Origin: Aquarana catesbeiana
Taxonomy: Eukaryota > Chordata > Amphibia > Anura > Ranidae
Reading direction: 5' to 3'
Assembly (NCBI RefSeq): GCF_042186555.1
Contig: NC_133335.1
Coordinates: forward strand, 174,431,419 to 174,495,418
Length of the DNA: 64,000 nucleotides
Position 1 is the stretch's first letter. Every line of letters starts with the position of its first letter. Below, piece by piece: positions 10,861-22,442 of the stretch. The position numbers and the translations under genes are program-made. The notes below the pieces were generated by a model. The model was not told where the DNA came from. It did not search any database and saw only the letters and a list, made by a program, of their open reading frames with translations.

Positions 10861-12142
10861 CCATGCCTTGCACTATAAAGATTTTCAAGCTGACTCCCCT
10901 AACAGTTAAAGTGTGTGTACACCCAAATAAACTTCAGAGCAGAGCATTGCAACCTCCTTTAGATCTTTGAGTTCAACAGCACAAAAACTGGTTGTCACAC
11001 ACCGCAACAATAATTCAGAATTGTTGGATTGTAGAGGAATTATACGTTTAGAAAGGATCATGCTAGGAAAAGTGGCTTTAAGGTCCCTGTTATTTAATTC
11101 ATCTACACATGGTACAGTTCCATCACATTAAAGGATTATTATAACCAAAGCTTGTTTGGCTGGGCTTTTTCCTGTGGATCGCAGGAGTGCAATCCGTTTT
11201 GCACTCCTGTGAACCGTTTTCAGCAGAGAGCGGGCTGAAGTCCGCTCTCTGCTGACGTTGCGCATTTCATTTCAGGCGCTGCGTTATCCTGACAATGGAA
11301 GTTTGGATCTGCCAGGTGCCTGGAATGATAACCGTCTCAGTGAGCTGCTGAGAGCCTAAGACGGCCCACTCCGCCCCTCCACAGCCCAGCACCCCATAGT
11401 GCAGAGGGAGAAGAGCAGAAAGCTGTGACTCAGTCTACAGCTCTCTGATCACGGAGCTCTGAAAACCAAGTGGTCGGCGGTGTTCGATTGCTCGGTTTTC
11501 AGTGCAGAGCCAACAGGGGGCAGATGCAGCATCGGACCCATGCTACATCCACCTAGGTAAGTATGATGGGGGGGGTGAAGAAACCCATTCTTCTCTCTTA
11601 ATTTCACTGACCATCAGAATTCACCTGGTCTGTCCTGGAAGTGCTGACCGACAAAAGAGGGAACAGCAGGGATTTCAAATCCTCGGACTACTGGAATGAT
11701 TGCGGGGATGCTAACAGCTTGGTGGGGAGGGTGTCCTGTGTTAGTTCACCTTCACATCTCTGTAAAGATGAACAAACACTTTACCGCTGAAGTTTAGCTA
11801 AAATACTTTTTACCCTACAGCTTTAGTTACATTACTTGTCTGTAATAACGTTTGTCCATTGATATGCAGGCTGCTGTATTCTGTTCAAATCTTCACTGCA
11901 GGGCTGCCCTGTCCTCTTCCTGCTGTGTCTGGAGCTGTGGAGGTTAACAGCTTCAGGTCCCCGCTGATCGTGTTATAGGCAGTGTAATCTGTGAAGGAAC
12001 TTCTCTTAATGAAGGAGAGGACAGGAAGAGGGGGTTTGTCCCAGACAGATCCTTTTTAGTGCAGCTGACCATGGAGACCCGTATATTTCTACAGAATTCA
12101 GCAGCCTGAGTATTGTGAGACCTACTTCATTACCGGTAAGCA
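10861..12142. other. Intronic DNA, nothing firmly recognised
   Basis: No exon was seen. Around 11130-11775 the composition resembles the TTAA repeats of this locus, but clear ends were not found. Confidence 0.4.
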
Positions 12143-12865
12143 GGGCCGGGACAAGGAGTGGGCAGGAGGGGCAGCTGCCCTGGGCACTGTGGTATCATGT
12201 GAGGTGCAGAGGCACCATAAAGAATGAAATTGTGTTGGGATAGGGAATTTGGGGGGCGGCAGGAAGTAAGAATTGTTCTAGGAGGGGAAATTTGGGGAGG
12301 TGTGCTAGGAGTGGTGATTTGCCGGCGATTTGTGTTGAGAGAAGGGAAGAGGATTTGTGCTAGTAGGGGGGATTAGGGGTTTTGTGCTAGAAAAGGTAAT
12401 ACGGTAGTTGGAATATTTTTTTGGGAGGGGAATTTGTGCTAGAAGTGGAAATTTGAGGGGAGGGCATTTGTGCTAGAATTGAGGATTCGGAATGGGGAAT
12501 TTGTGCTGGGAGGGGGTATTTGGAGTTAGGGGATTTGTGCTTAGAGGGGAAACAAGAGGAGTAGAGCATTTGTGCAAGAAAGTGATCTTTTTTTTGGGGG
12601 GGGGATTGTGCTGGGAGCATATGTGGAATGAGAGAATTTGAGCTGGGGGGATTTGGGGGGGGTTGTGCTGGGAGGGGGAATTCAGCAGGGAGTGAATTTG
12701 TACTGGGAGGAGGGGGACTTTATGCTTGGGGGGTAGTCGTGCCAATTAATGGTCTTTTTTTTTTTTCTGGAGAGGGGGGATTTTTGCTGAAACATAATGC
12801 TCATACATCTTGGGGGGGAGGGGTTACAGTTTGGCATGTTCGCCCTGGGCTCTAGGTGACCTAGT
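12143..12865. repeat. Degenerate G-rich tandem repeat region
   Basis: After CAGGGCCGGG at 12141, the sequence consists of many degenerate copies of a roughly 25-30-bp unit around GGGGAATTTGTGCTAGGAGG. They continue to about 12740 and are followed by CGCCCTGGG. The start resembles an hAT terminus (CAGGGCCGG), but no matching right end was found. Strong G/C strand bias makes both strands open for long runs without real coding. Confidence 0.6.
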
Positions 12866-12918
12866 GCCGGGAGGTAATGCAACTGAAGCTGTAGAGAAAA
12901 AAATGTTAAACTTCAGCT

Positions 12919-13344
12919 TTAAAGTGATTGTCTTGTGTTTTTTTTTTTTTTTTTTCTATAAAAATAAGAAACATGTTATACTTGCCTATAGCAGCCTGGA
13001 TCCTCCTCTTCTCGGGTCCCTCTTCTGTGCCCCCACAGCAAGCAGCTTGATATAGGGGCACCCGAGCTGAGTCACAGCTTCGTGTTTCCATTCAGACACA
13101 AAGCCGCAGCCTGCCCCCCTCTCTCCTGATTGGCTAACTGACTTTGATTGACAAAGTGGCCCCGCTGCTGTGTCTCAGCCAATCAGGAGGGAGAGTCTCA
13201 GCCGGCCGAAGCACTCATGGACATCGCTGGACAGAGATGGGGCTCAGGTAAGTATGAGGGGGGCTGCTACACACAGAAGGCTTTTTATCTTACTGCATAG
13301 AATGCAATGAGATAAAAAACCTTCTGACTTTACAACCCCCTTAA
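12919..13344 (+). mobile_element. TTAA MITE, family B, complete copy
   Basis: It starts TTAAAGTGATTG and ends TTACAACCCCCTTAA. It contains the family block ATACTTGCC and the 3' palindrome built on AATGCAATGAGATAAAAAACC. It is a direct-orientation neighbour of the copy at 13389-13827, 44 bp away. TTAA ends suggest a piggyBac-like mobiliser; no transposase is seen. Confidence 0.7.
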
Positions 13345-13388
13345 AGCCAAACTGAAGGCACATATAAAAGATACACATTAATACACTA

Positions 13389-13827
13389 TTAAAGTGATTG
13401 TAAAGTTTTTTTCTTAACTAACAAACATGTTATACTTACCTGCCCAGATTCTCCTTTTCTGGGGTCCCCCAGCGGCGCTCCTGCCTCCTCCTCCTCATTA
13501 TCAGATTTGCCCCCTTGGAGAAGCGCTTTCCCTGGGGGAACCCGTGCGGGCGTGCTCCTGAGTCCTGCTGCTGCATCAACTCTGCCCCGCCCCCGACTCC
13601 TGTGTCGCTGGATTTGATTGACAGCAGCGAGAGCCAATGGCTCCCGCTGCTATCAATCTTTCCAATGAGGACCCAAGACTGCTGTGCTTGTCCCCAATGC
13701 TGGAACAATCAAGTTCAGGTAAGTAAAAGGGGGGCTTTGGGAGGCTGCTGCAGTACAGGAGGTTTTTCACCTTAATGCATAGAATGCATTAAGGTTGAAA
13801 AACCTAGAGACTTGACAACTCCTTTAA
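13389..13827 (+). mobile_element. TTAA MITE, family B, complete copy
   Basis: The termini are TTAAAGTGATTGTAAAG and GACAACTCCTTTAA. The hairpin TTAATGCATAGAATGCATTAA near the right end is almost perfect. Internal GC-rich blocks around TCCTGCTGCTGC are shared with copies at 26831 and 28973. Apparent open frames are shared repeat sequence, not genes. Confidence 0.75.
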
Positions 13828-14890
13828 AGGTTGTTGGGGTTTATGTTTTTAATCAAACCTTGTAAGTACCTGAATTCGACTAGCTACTTCAGTCCCTGTA
13901 CAGTACAGACTGGTTGGGGAGGAGGATCCAATTGGTTGTGCTTGAGCTCACCAGTCATCACATGCTTTTTGACGGACAACTTTTCTGCAGCTTAAAAAAA
14001 ATAAGGTCTCCTGCGCCATCAAACAGGGCTGTTTGGTGTGGCAGAGCTGTGTTAATCTCAGAACTGGATGGAGACATCCAAATCCTTTTTGCAGGTATAA
14101 TGGATCCCATTTACAGTATATAATTCAAACTTTACATTTAGCTTCTTGCCTGGAGTTTAGCTTTAATGCTTTTTGTGATGTTTGAATACCAGATGGAATT
14201 TCCCTTAATTCAGTGCTTATGTGATGAACTTTGCTAGCTGTGAACGTATCTATGTTCTAGCTGCTCTTTTCACAGGGAAATATGGTTATTAAAGGACTAT
14301 GCCTAAGCGTGTCTATTAATATAAACTCTTGTGTGGGCATGCCTAATTCCTACTGTTCTTTTCTGTGATGAGGATTTTCGTAACTCCTATAGCTGAGTTA
14401 TTTCTGTCCTGGCTGAAAATATTACAGGCCTTTAGGGTCTTCGCCCAAGATCCTCGCGCTTTGATGTCATATAAATCCTTGATGCAGCCAGGAAAGTAGA
14501 TTTACAAAGATTTTCAGTTGGTTTTCAGGCTGCAAGGCTTTTTGCTGTAATGATTTGCCATGTAATCTCTTCAGCTTTGGTGATGCAAATTTCATCTATG
14601 TTCAGTTTTTGGACGTCTGAGTTATTTTTTAGCCTTCTTTATGGGAAGTGATCTAGTTTTCTGGATGTTGAAGTACAATATCGTTTAATTCTCGTGTTTT
14701 CTATGACCTACAAATTTCTGCAGCTAAAAAAAATATGAATTGCCATCTGATATTATATTTATAGAAAGTGCTTTCTTTTTTATAATAATCCTAAGAATGT
14801 AACTAATTCATCCAATACAAAAAATTTGGAGCAATGGTTAGGATATAGCCCTGAAGATTTAATCCATGGAAGAATATATGAAACATTTCA
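13828..14890. other. Intronic DNA, nothing recognised
   Basis: AT-rich, no exon-like segment or repeat terminus was identified. Confidence 0.5.
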
Positions 14891-14897
14891 GGACTGT

Positions 14898-15556
14898 TGG
14901 GCCTCATTCACACAGGTGGACCTATTAATACAGCTGTGCTTCGGTGTGTGCAGGCAGTTCAATTCATGTCTATTGGGACACAATGGCTGCACGGACACAG
15001 CCGCTGGCCCCCATTTGGCAGCTGTGTGGGTGCGTGTCCTGAACGCAGACAGTGTGTATGCGGGGTCACGCACCCACATGGCTGTCAAATTGGGACCAGC
15101 AGCTGTGTTTGTGCAGCCACTGTGTCCAAATACAAATTTTAATTTTATTTATTTCAGGTACTTATATAGCGCTGTCAATTTACGCAGCGCTTTACATATA
15201 CATTGTACATTCACATCAGTCCCTACCCTCAAGGAGCTTACAATCTAAGGTCCCTAACTTACATTCATACATATATACCAGGGCCAATTTAGACAGGATC
15301 TGATTAACCTACCAGCATGTCTTTGGAGTGTGGGAGGAAACCGGAGTACCTGGAGGAAACCCACGCACAGGGAGAACATGCAAACTCCAGGCAGATGGTG
15401 TCCTGGTCGGAATTCGAACCAGTGACCCTTTTTTCTACTAGGTGAAAGTGCTAACCACTATGGGGCTGCCTGCACACGGATGCAGAGAACACCTGTGCAT
15501 CCCATGCGGGACAACGCAGGTGTACGGATAGGTACACTTATGTGAATAATGCCTCA
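14898..15556. mobile_element. Harbinger-like MITE interrupted by a SINE
   Basis: The left end GGCCTCATTCACACAGG and the right end ATGTGAATAATGCC are inverted, matching the GCCTCATT/CACAC style of the TTA-flanked MITEs elsewhere here. The SINE at 15127-15470 separates the two halves. No clear TTA duplication is visible, so ends are approximate. Confidence 0.5.
15127..15470 (-). mobile_element. tRNA-derived SINE, V-SINE-like, minus strand
   Basis: On the minus strand it has a tRNA-like head with an A box (TAGTGGTTAGCAC, complement at 15448-15460) and a B box (GGTTCGAATTCC, complement near 15410-15421). A central block containing GGGTTTCCTCC and GTTTGCATGTTCTCC follows, the signature of the vertebrate V-SINE superfamily. 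The tail ends near AGCGCTATATAAGTA. The tail resembles a LINE 3' end, as expected for a LINE-mobilised SINE. It is not a functional tRNA gene. Confidence 0.8.
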
Positions 15557-15831
15557 GAGCATACACTTTGCATTGTTATTACATTGCTGATGTTAGAAAA
15601 TGAAATAGTTATATCTGACAATCCAATATAAGCTTACTAGAAAAAACTCCTTTTATTTTGTGAGTCTGTCTGCTAGCCCTCTTTCCACAATTTTCTGGAT
15701 TCCCTACATGCTTTGCAGCATCTCCTCTGCTGTTTAATTTTGATTTGCAAGAACTATTGTGTGTATTGGGCTCACTATACTATATTGGATGAACTTTTTT
15801 TGTTGTTGTGGTAGTGCGCTGTGTCTTTTAC

Positions 15832-16255
15832 TTAAAGCTGGACTCTAGGTATGGGCTTTATTGCAAACTTACATTGGTCAGTGCCTCTACAGAGATATCC
15901 GCAATCCTGCACAGATGGTCGCTGTACTGCCTACGTACCACAGGGGGTCACTGGCTCGGCACTGTCACCATTCTATAAAGTCCTGTTTTTTTTCAGTGAA
16001 TAGACATTCTCTGATTGGAAGAAGTGGAGATTTTTTATGTCACCGCCCCTCCTCCTCGCCTCGTCCAATTGGAGAAAACTTTGACAAAAATACCTTGGAT
16101 TGACTTCCAATGAATACAGTATTCACTGGGGAAGATGCTCAGCACAGGACCCAGGAGATCGCTGCTATCACTGGATGTAGTGCCGACTACCACATTTTCT
16201 GCTTCCCGAGCAGCCAAGCATTATAAGCTAATGTCCAGGTTTACTTTCACTTTAA
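15832..16255. mobile_element. TTAA-flanked MITE-like element
   Basis: It starts TTAAAGCTGGACTCTAG and ends TTACTTTCACTTTAA. Its interior is unlike the GC-rich family B, so this is another TTAA-ended family. No coding. Confidence 0.5.
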
Positions 16256-16621
16256 ATAGTTTGTTCATACCAAGCCTCAGCTACAAACAGTATACAGTAC
16301 TGTGTTTCGGGTGTGAGACAAGACCTTCCTGTTTCACACCTGGAACAAAATAGCATTGGGCTGAGTGGCACTCAGCCATCCATAGCCACCTTTGTAATCT
16401 GTAAGAGCCTATTCACACTGAGCCACGGGCAGCATTAGCGCTAAAGCGCCACTCGATTTAGCTGCACTTTATCATCGTTTTAGCGGCGCTGTTCGCTTTT
16501 AACCCCTGCTAGCAGCCGAAGGATCTCTCACTTGCTGTTGAGTCTGGAGACTGAAAGTGTCTCTGTCTCCAGGATAGTAAACCTACACTAACTGATCGCT
16601 GGCATCCCAGTGGGGTCCTCC
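16256..16621. other. Intronic DNA
   Basis: Nothing firmly recognised. A block near 16410-16510 (TTCACACTGAGCC, then GCGCTAAAGCG) resembles one end of the TTA-flanked MITE family. Confidence 0.4.
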
Positions 16622-16908
16622 TTAAAGCAGTTGTAAACTGCAGGAGGTTTTTTCCCCTCACTTGCAAGGCAAAGGCATAATGTGCTAGTATGCATCGCAT
16701 ACTAGCACATTATGTGAAACTTACCTGAAAATGAAGCCTTCCAGCGATGCGATGTCATCGCTGGAGACCGCTTCCATCTTCATCCGTCTTGCTTCCGCAT
16801 GTGTGCAGGAGTCAGTCACGACACAGGTCTCTGAAGGAACGTTTAGGAGATATTTACATTACCTATAAGTAGGTAAAAGCCAAAGATGGAAGTTTACTTC
16901 CTCTTTAA
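16622..16908 (+). mobile_element. TTAA MITE with CATAATG palindrome
   Basis: It is bounded by TTAAAGCAGTTGTAAAC and GTTTACTTCCTCTTTAA. Near 16675-16715 it carries the hairpin CATAATGTGCTAGTATGC and its complement. It is the same family as 2038-2340, 19302-19700 and 59148-59606. It is the first in a chain of elements that share boundary TTAAs. Confidence 0.7.
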
Positions 16909-17367
16909 TAAAGTGGTCTTGAAGAGGAACTGCAGTCTGCTCACATAATTTGTAATAAAAACATCTTTGCCATTCTGAAGTTTCCCTCCAACCACTATTA
17001 TTTTATATATACTGTGATTCTGTACTTGCCAAATATGTTGCAGAAATCTCCCTCCACTAAGTCTGGCTGCAGCCATTTTAACTGTGGGCAGCTGAAGCTG
17101 CTGCCTGTTCACTTCCTGGATTTACACAGAGGCACACCTCCAGCCCTGCAGCTTTCATTGGCCTTATGACTCATCCTCCCTCCCTTCCAGGCAAACTTTC
17201 ACGAGAGAGAGCGCTGTGCATGATGTCATAAGCCTAGGCTAATCAGATAAGAAAGTGACTGTATAAGCTATTTACTGGCAGATAAAAAAATGTTTTACGA
17301 TCCAAACAACAAGGGCAGAAGATTTAATAGATGGAAAGTTGAAAAAATTACTGAAGGTCCACTTTAA
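16905..17367. mobile_element. TTAA-flanked element, second in chain
   Basis: It shares TTAA 16905-16908 with the preceding element and TTAA 17364-17367 with the following one. The left end AAAGTGGTCTTGAAGAGG and right end GAAGGTCCACTTTAA are short and loosely inverted. No coding. Confidence 0.5.
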
Positions 17368-18012
17368 AGTCTAATTTTTTTGTGTTTAAAAATAACAAAC
17401 ATGTTAGGCCTCATGTACATTGCTGCTGGTAAAACGGACGTTCAGAGGCAGTTGGATGCTTTTTTCAGCTGCCCCTGAACTCATCCAATGTTATCTTATG
17501 TGTACATGTACACAGGTTCATTTACTGTCGTTTTTAGGCAGTTGCCTTTAGAGGCTTTTCTTTGAAGGCAAAAAAATGAGTTCAGACGCTGAAATTTCCG
17601 ACACAAAATGGCGCTAAACGCGGTACCGGGTAGCCGCGCTTCGTTTATAGGCGTTTTTCATTTTTGGCTTTTTTGAAAAAAATAATAATAATTTTTTTTC
17701 AAACACTTCTAAATGAAAACACCGCTAAACACGGCAAAACGACAGACGGTTTAAACGTGGGTTTTTATCTGTCAAATTAAATCATTCAGGAGAGGTTGTA
17801 AAAATGTCCCGTGTACATTAAGCCTTATACTTGCCTGCTCTGTGCAGTGGTTTTGCACAAAGCAGCCCAGATCCTCCTCTTATTGAGTCTCCTCTTATCA
17901 GTGATGTCACCGGTGCATGCGCGATGAAGGAGCGACATACCCGTGCCATTCCTTCAGAGCCCTGTACTGTGAGCAGCTGCTCCCACGTGCATGCGGTTTA
18001 CTACCACTTTAA
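17364..18012 (+). mobile_element. TTAA MITE family B, split by a nested MITE
   Basis: The left part (17364-17406) ends AACAAACATG plus TTA; the right part resumes at 17825 with TTATACTTGCCTGCTCTG. Together they read like the family B start ACATGTTATACTTGCC seen at 13427-13442. The right end is CTACCACTTTAA. Removing the nested insert and one TTA restores the family alignment. Confidence 0.7.
17407..17824. mobile_element. PIF/Harbinger-like MITE with TTA duplication
   Basis: TTA at 17404-17406 and 17825-17827 flanks GGCCTCATGTACAT at the left and, inward from the right, GGCTTAATGTACAC. A clean insertion into another MITE establishes both ends and the 3-bp TTA target duplication. No transposase is encoded. 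Confidence 0.8.
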
Positions 18013-18073
18013 TCGTTTGAGACCCCCCGTGCTTTTTCAACATCAGTGTTCTTCATTTACGGGTTACATCTGC

Positions 18074-18484
18074 TTTGAAGCTGAACTCCGGGATAAGCAA
18101 ATATACTGCCTGTGTCACATGTATTTTCCTTGAATCTTGGAGTGCTTTGTGTATTTATTTCCAGATCTGCGCAGTAATTCGGTGTCCAAATTTGCCTCTG
18201 TGCAGGAGCTTCCTGTAATGATCGATGTTGTTCTCCCTCCTTGTGCAGGGTGTCTGGTCCTGTCTCCACCCCCCTCCTGTAGTTTTCTGCAGGCAGCCTG
18301 TAGTGGGTGGGGTTTGCTGTGCTGCTCCCGCAGTTCTGCTCTTTGGACAGCACAGAGATCATGTCACTGAACCTTTGTATAATATCTGGATTTGTAAAGG
18401 CATTTGTTGCACACATAATAAATGTATATCCTTTGTGCCTATTGAGAAATAGATGAACTTTCGTGCCTGGAGTTGAGCTTTAAG
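18074..18484 (+). repeat. Dispersed repeat family C, copy 1
   Basis: It begins near TTGAAGCTGAACTCC and ends in the mirror GGAGTTGAGCTTTAA. Shared internal blocks (CTCTGTGCAGGA, GTGGGTGGGG-type, GGCATTTG) recur at 23825-24150 and 49587-50050. There is no convincing protein. This is an unclassified non-autonomous repeat. Confidence 0.6.
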
Positions 18485-19106
18485 AAATATGTACTGTGAA
18501 TGAATTGTCATTGCTAGACCTGTCTGCAGTATGACCAGCTGTACAGTTGTGACAAATGATCTTGCGTGCTAGCTGTAGGAATTCCTTAAAACTGCATTCC
18601 TAAATGATTCTAATTTAACACAGCATTGATATGTGTGCAGTGGTGACTGGAAAGTATTTGCAGTCTGGAAATGCTTGTGGGTGGTTCCGGAAGTGGAATG
18701 TGGGAGGCCAGCTTTATCTTTGCAAGACTGTGCTGAACAGCATGTTCCGAAAACACTTGTGTGCTTCCTGAGAGCAGGAACATAAAGATCTCCTTTACAA
18801 TGGTCAGAATCGCACGAAACCGCTGCTAATCCAAATACTCAGTGTGACCCAGGCGGGGCTATAGATCTTTCTGTAGAAATTATTTCTGTTGCTGATTATT
18901 TTTCAAACGATAGTCAAATCCTCTACATATTTATTATTATTATTATTATTATATAACGTGCTAGCATGTAGTGGATGTTAGCGCATTATGGTACTTGCCT
19001 GTCAAACGAAGCCCTTCAGCGATGTGCTGATCATGGGCACTTCTGTTTTCACCTGGTCTTCCCTCCGGGTTTGCTCTTTCCAGCTGCTTGAATGGCCAGG
19101 GCAAAA
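18485..19106. other. Intronic DNA with ATT microsatellite and MITE fragment
   Basis: A short (TTA)n tract lies at about 18929-18952. The stretch 18955-19100 (GTGCTAGCATG, CGCATTATG, TACTTGCCTG) is a fragment of the CATAATG MITE family. Otherwise nothing was recognised. Confidence 0.5.
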
Positions 19107-20413
19107 TTAACCACTTCAGGTCCAGAAAGTTTTACCCCCTTCCTGACCAGGCCATTTTTTGTGATACTGCACTGCGTTGGTTTAACTGACAATTGTGCAG
19201 TCATGCGACACGGTACCCAAATACAATTTCTGTCCTCCCCCCCCCCCCCCCCCCCCATAAATAGAGCTTTCTTTTGGTGGGATTTGATCATCTCTGCGGT
19301 TTTAAAGCGGTTGTATACCCGCTGAAATTTTTTTTTTTTTTTACCCCTGTAAAGCAAAAGGCATAATGAGCTAGTATGCACCGCATACTAGCTCATTATG
19401 AAATACTTACCTTAGATCGAGGCGTCAGTATCTTACCTGGTCCACGCCGAGGGAGCTGTCATGTTGCCTCGGCGTGTCTTCCGGGTATCGCGGTTCCAGC
19501 GCTGTGAGTGGCTGGAGCCGCGATGTCGTCACTCCCGTGCATGCGCGCGGGAGATTTCTTACCCGGGCCTTCAGCCGAGAATCCCCTGTGCGCATGCGCC
19601 GCTGCAGTCAGCGGCTCATAGCAAGGGGAATATCTCCTAAACCGTACAGGTTTAGGAGATATTTTTTTTACCTACAGGTGAGCCTTATTACTTTCTGCTA
19701 TAAAATGCATCCAATAAAAAAATGTAAACAAATCTAATTTCTTTATCAATTTAGGCCAATATGTATTCTGCTACATGTTTTTAGTTAAAAAAAATCCCAA
19801 TAAGTGTATATTGATTGGTTTGCGCAAAATTTTATAGCGTCTATAAACTATGGGATAGATTTATTGGACATGTTTTGTTTGTTTTTTTTTTTTTGTTTTT
19901 TTTTTTTTAAATAGTTTTTAACTAATAATAGCGGCTATCAGCGTTTTTTTTGTTTTTTTTCCGGGACTGCGACATTGCGCGGACAAATCTGACACTAAGT
20001 GACACTTTTTGGGGACCAGTGACACCAATACAGTGATCAGTGCTAAAAAAAAAATGTGCTGTCACTGTATAAATGACACTGGCAGGGAAGGGGTTAACAT
20101 CAGGGGCGATCAAAGGGTTAAGTGTGCTCCTAGGGAGTGCTTTCTAACTGGGGGGGATGCTGTGACTGGAGGAAAACAGATCTGTCTTTCTACTTGGCAG
20201 AAACGTGAGCTCCATTTTCCTGCCTCTCCTGTAAACGATTGCAGGTAGCTGGCGGCCCCGCTGATTGGCTACCATTGTCCAATCGCAGCAGAAGCAGGGC
20301 TCCGGCAGCGCGCCCCAGAGTTGATAAGAGAAATTATGTACAGGTACATGATTTTGCACTTAAGGGTTGTCCTGCCACAGTATGTGTACGTGGGGTGGTC
20401 CTTAAGCTGTTAA
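19107..20413. mobile_element. TTAA-flanked element, subfamily E2, with nested MITE
   Basis: The left end is TTAACCACTTCAGGTCC; the right end, read inward, is TTAACAGCTTAAGGACC. Blocks such as TAGAGCTTTCTTTTGGTGG and GTGTATATTGATTGG recur at 34564-35567, 53700-54358 and 60856-62169. A CATAATG-type TTAA MITE is inserted at 19302-19700. No transposase was seen. Confidence 0.65.
19302..19700 (+). mobile_element. CATAATG-type TTAA MITE nested in E2
   Basis: It starts TTAAAGCGGTTGTA and carries the hairpin CATAATGAGCTAGTATGC plus complement (19358-19400). Toward the right end is TAAACCGTACAGGTTTAGGAG. The right boundary is approximate. Confidence 0.6.
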
Positions 20414-21416
20414 ATCACTCCTGTCCATGGGAGTACCTTCATCGGGACACAGAACGGGTGCCATTAATGTGACCGGAGCCGCGCATGCATAGCTCAGATA
20501 TACAGTGGGTATAGAACAAAATCCCCTCTTTAAAATGATCACATTTTGCGTGTGCTGCATTGTTAAATTTTTTTATCCTAAATGTTATTTAACTTACACT
20601 TCATTTAACTCTTTGCGCAGCATTACATTGCGTTATAGTGTGTTAGAATGCTCTGTACAAAAATGAAATGTGCTATTTTTTTTTTTTCTTTCAATACACA
20701 CCAACACAAGGCAATGGTGTGACCTGAAGCAGTAGGACCTAGGGCAGGTTGCTTTGTACGTGCATTATAACTGTTGGGCAATGCAACTGAATGGGGCAGG
20801 TGTAAACGAGCCCTAAAAGTGCAGTCCCGTACATTACCACTTGAAGATATACACTTCTAACCTTCTATTGTATACATTGTATTTTTGTCTGTGGTTTACT
20901 CTTTGTTTTATTAGAAATCATGATGGTAAAATTTGCTTCTGTGTGACTTTTTCAAGTCTGACGGTGAATCAAGCTGAGGGGGAAGCTTAGCCGGGTTTCT
21001 GACAACACAAGTGGAATAATTTGGCTTCCTGAGTCAGATCCTCTGAGAGCCCTATTGTGAGACATAATGCAGTACATACTGTTCAGTCTATATACGGTGT
21101 AGGAAATAAGCAGCCTGCTTAACCCTGTCTACTCCCCAAGGAGATGTGGGCTGACTGAGGACCTGTTAATGTCTTTTGCCAGTTCTTGACTTGATTTTAT
21201 ATATGTTGCTATTATTGACCAGCAGTGGGTTTGTTGGAAAAACAAACTGATAGACCTCCACTTGTCAGGACTGTGCATTGAAAAAAAGAGGACTGCACGA
21301 AGCCCATATTAGTGCTACTTATGTACCATGGTCTAAAGCTGTATTTGGCAAATATAAAGATACACAGAATTGCAGAACAATTTTATTTTTATTTTTTTTA
21401 GCACAAGCAATCTAAG
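20414..21416. other. Intronic DNA, nothing recognised
   Basis: No exon-like segment. Only short T-runs were seen. Confidence 0.45.
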
Positions 21417-21500
21417 TAGGGCCAATTCAGATATTAATGTCTAGCATATGTATGTATGAATGTGAGTTAGGAACTTTAGATTGTAATCTCCTTGATTCAT
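21417..21500 (+). repeat. SINE-body fragment
   Basis: GGGCCAATTCAG, GTGAGTTAGGAAC and TTTAGATTGTAATCTCCTTG match, in the opposite orientation, the middle part of the SINE at 15127-15470. It has neither head nor tail. Confidence 0.55.
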
Positions 21501-21583
21501 AGAGTGCTGGAATACTTTTTATCCAGCCGAGTCTGCTGTAGCTGCTGACATCACATTCAAGATGGTGCCAATTGGCAGTCTTA

Positions 21584-21844
21584 GAGCCCTTTCACACTGG
21601 GGCGGGGGCGGCGTCGGCGGTAAAACGCCGCTATTATTAGCGGCGTTTTACCATCGGTATGCGCCCGCTAGCGGGGCGGTTTTACTCCCCGCTAGCGGCC
21701 GAGAAAGGGTTAAATACCACCGCAACCGCCCCAACCCTCGGGGCTTTCACACTGGAATGAAAGTAGCGGCACTTTCGGGTCGGTTTGCAGGCGCTATTAT
21801 TAGCGCAATAGCGTCTGCAAAACCGCCCCAATGTGAAAGGGCTC
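21584..21844. mobile_element. PIF/Harbinger-like MITE with TTA duplication
   Basis: TTA (21581-21583 and 21845-21847) flanks GAGCCCTTTCACACTGGGGC and its near-perfect inverted counterpart GCCCCAATGTGAAAGGGCTC. GC-rich interior with GCGGCGTTTTACC-type repeats. Same family as 35571-35971. Confidence 0.8.
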
Positions 21845-21964
21845 TTAGGGCTGTAATGTCATCACTGGGTCTCTGTGCTTCTCTATTCACTGCAGACAGA
21901 TCATGACTGGTGGGAGGTGCCAGCAGGGTGCAGTATTTGGTTTCCTGAAAAAATCACAGCACCC

Positions 21965-22092
21965 TGCCTCAGTACACCTCAGGGGCCCTCAGTACTCCAC
22001 AGGTGCCCTCAGTACTCCTCAGGGGCCCTCAGTACTCCTCAGGGGCCCTCAGTACCCCTCAGGGGCCCTCAGTACTCCTCAGGAACCCTCAG
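21965..22092. repeat. 20-bp minisatellite
   Basis: About six copies of CTCAGGGGCCCTCAGTACTC with minor variants. It is not associated with obvious transposon ends. Confidence 0.85.
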
Positions 22093-22442
22093 TCCTTTGA
22101 AATCCAATAAATGAAAAGAGTGGGCAGGGGCAGTAGGGCTGGGGAAAGAATAGCTAGATGATGCTGGATGTCCTCCAGCCTGGAAATGAGGCAGGCTCTA
22201 TCTGGCTTGCTGCAGCCTCCAATGCATACTATGAGAAACTCGGTGTGCAGTGAAATCGCAGTAAGCAATTTCAGTACAGGAGAGGAGCCTGTATAACTGT
22301 ACAAGACAGAAGGTACAGCCTTAACTGAAATGGTAATGTATTAGAATCTGATAGTTTTTTTTTTTTATTACTTTGTGTTTCCGTTAGATTTAAAAGATAG
22401 AAAATTAGAGAAATAATGTAAAACAACACCATTTACTGTGAT

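Noticed and set aside
13389..13775. Several overlapping open frames of 60-90 codons
   Set aside because: They fall in the GC-rich interior of a TTAA MITE and recur in its other copies with stops in different places.
15400..15470. Possible tRNA gene (A and B boxes)
   Set aside because: The A and B boxes belong to a SINE head; acceptor-stem pairing and an anticodon arm are not recognisable, and V-SINE body sequence follows.
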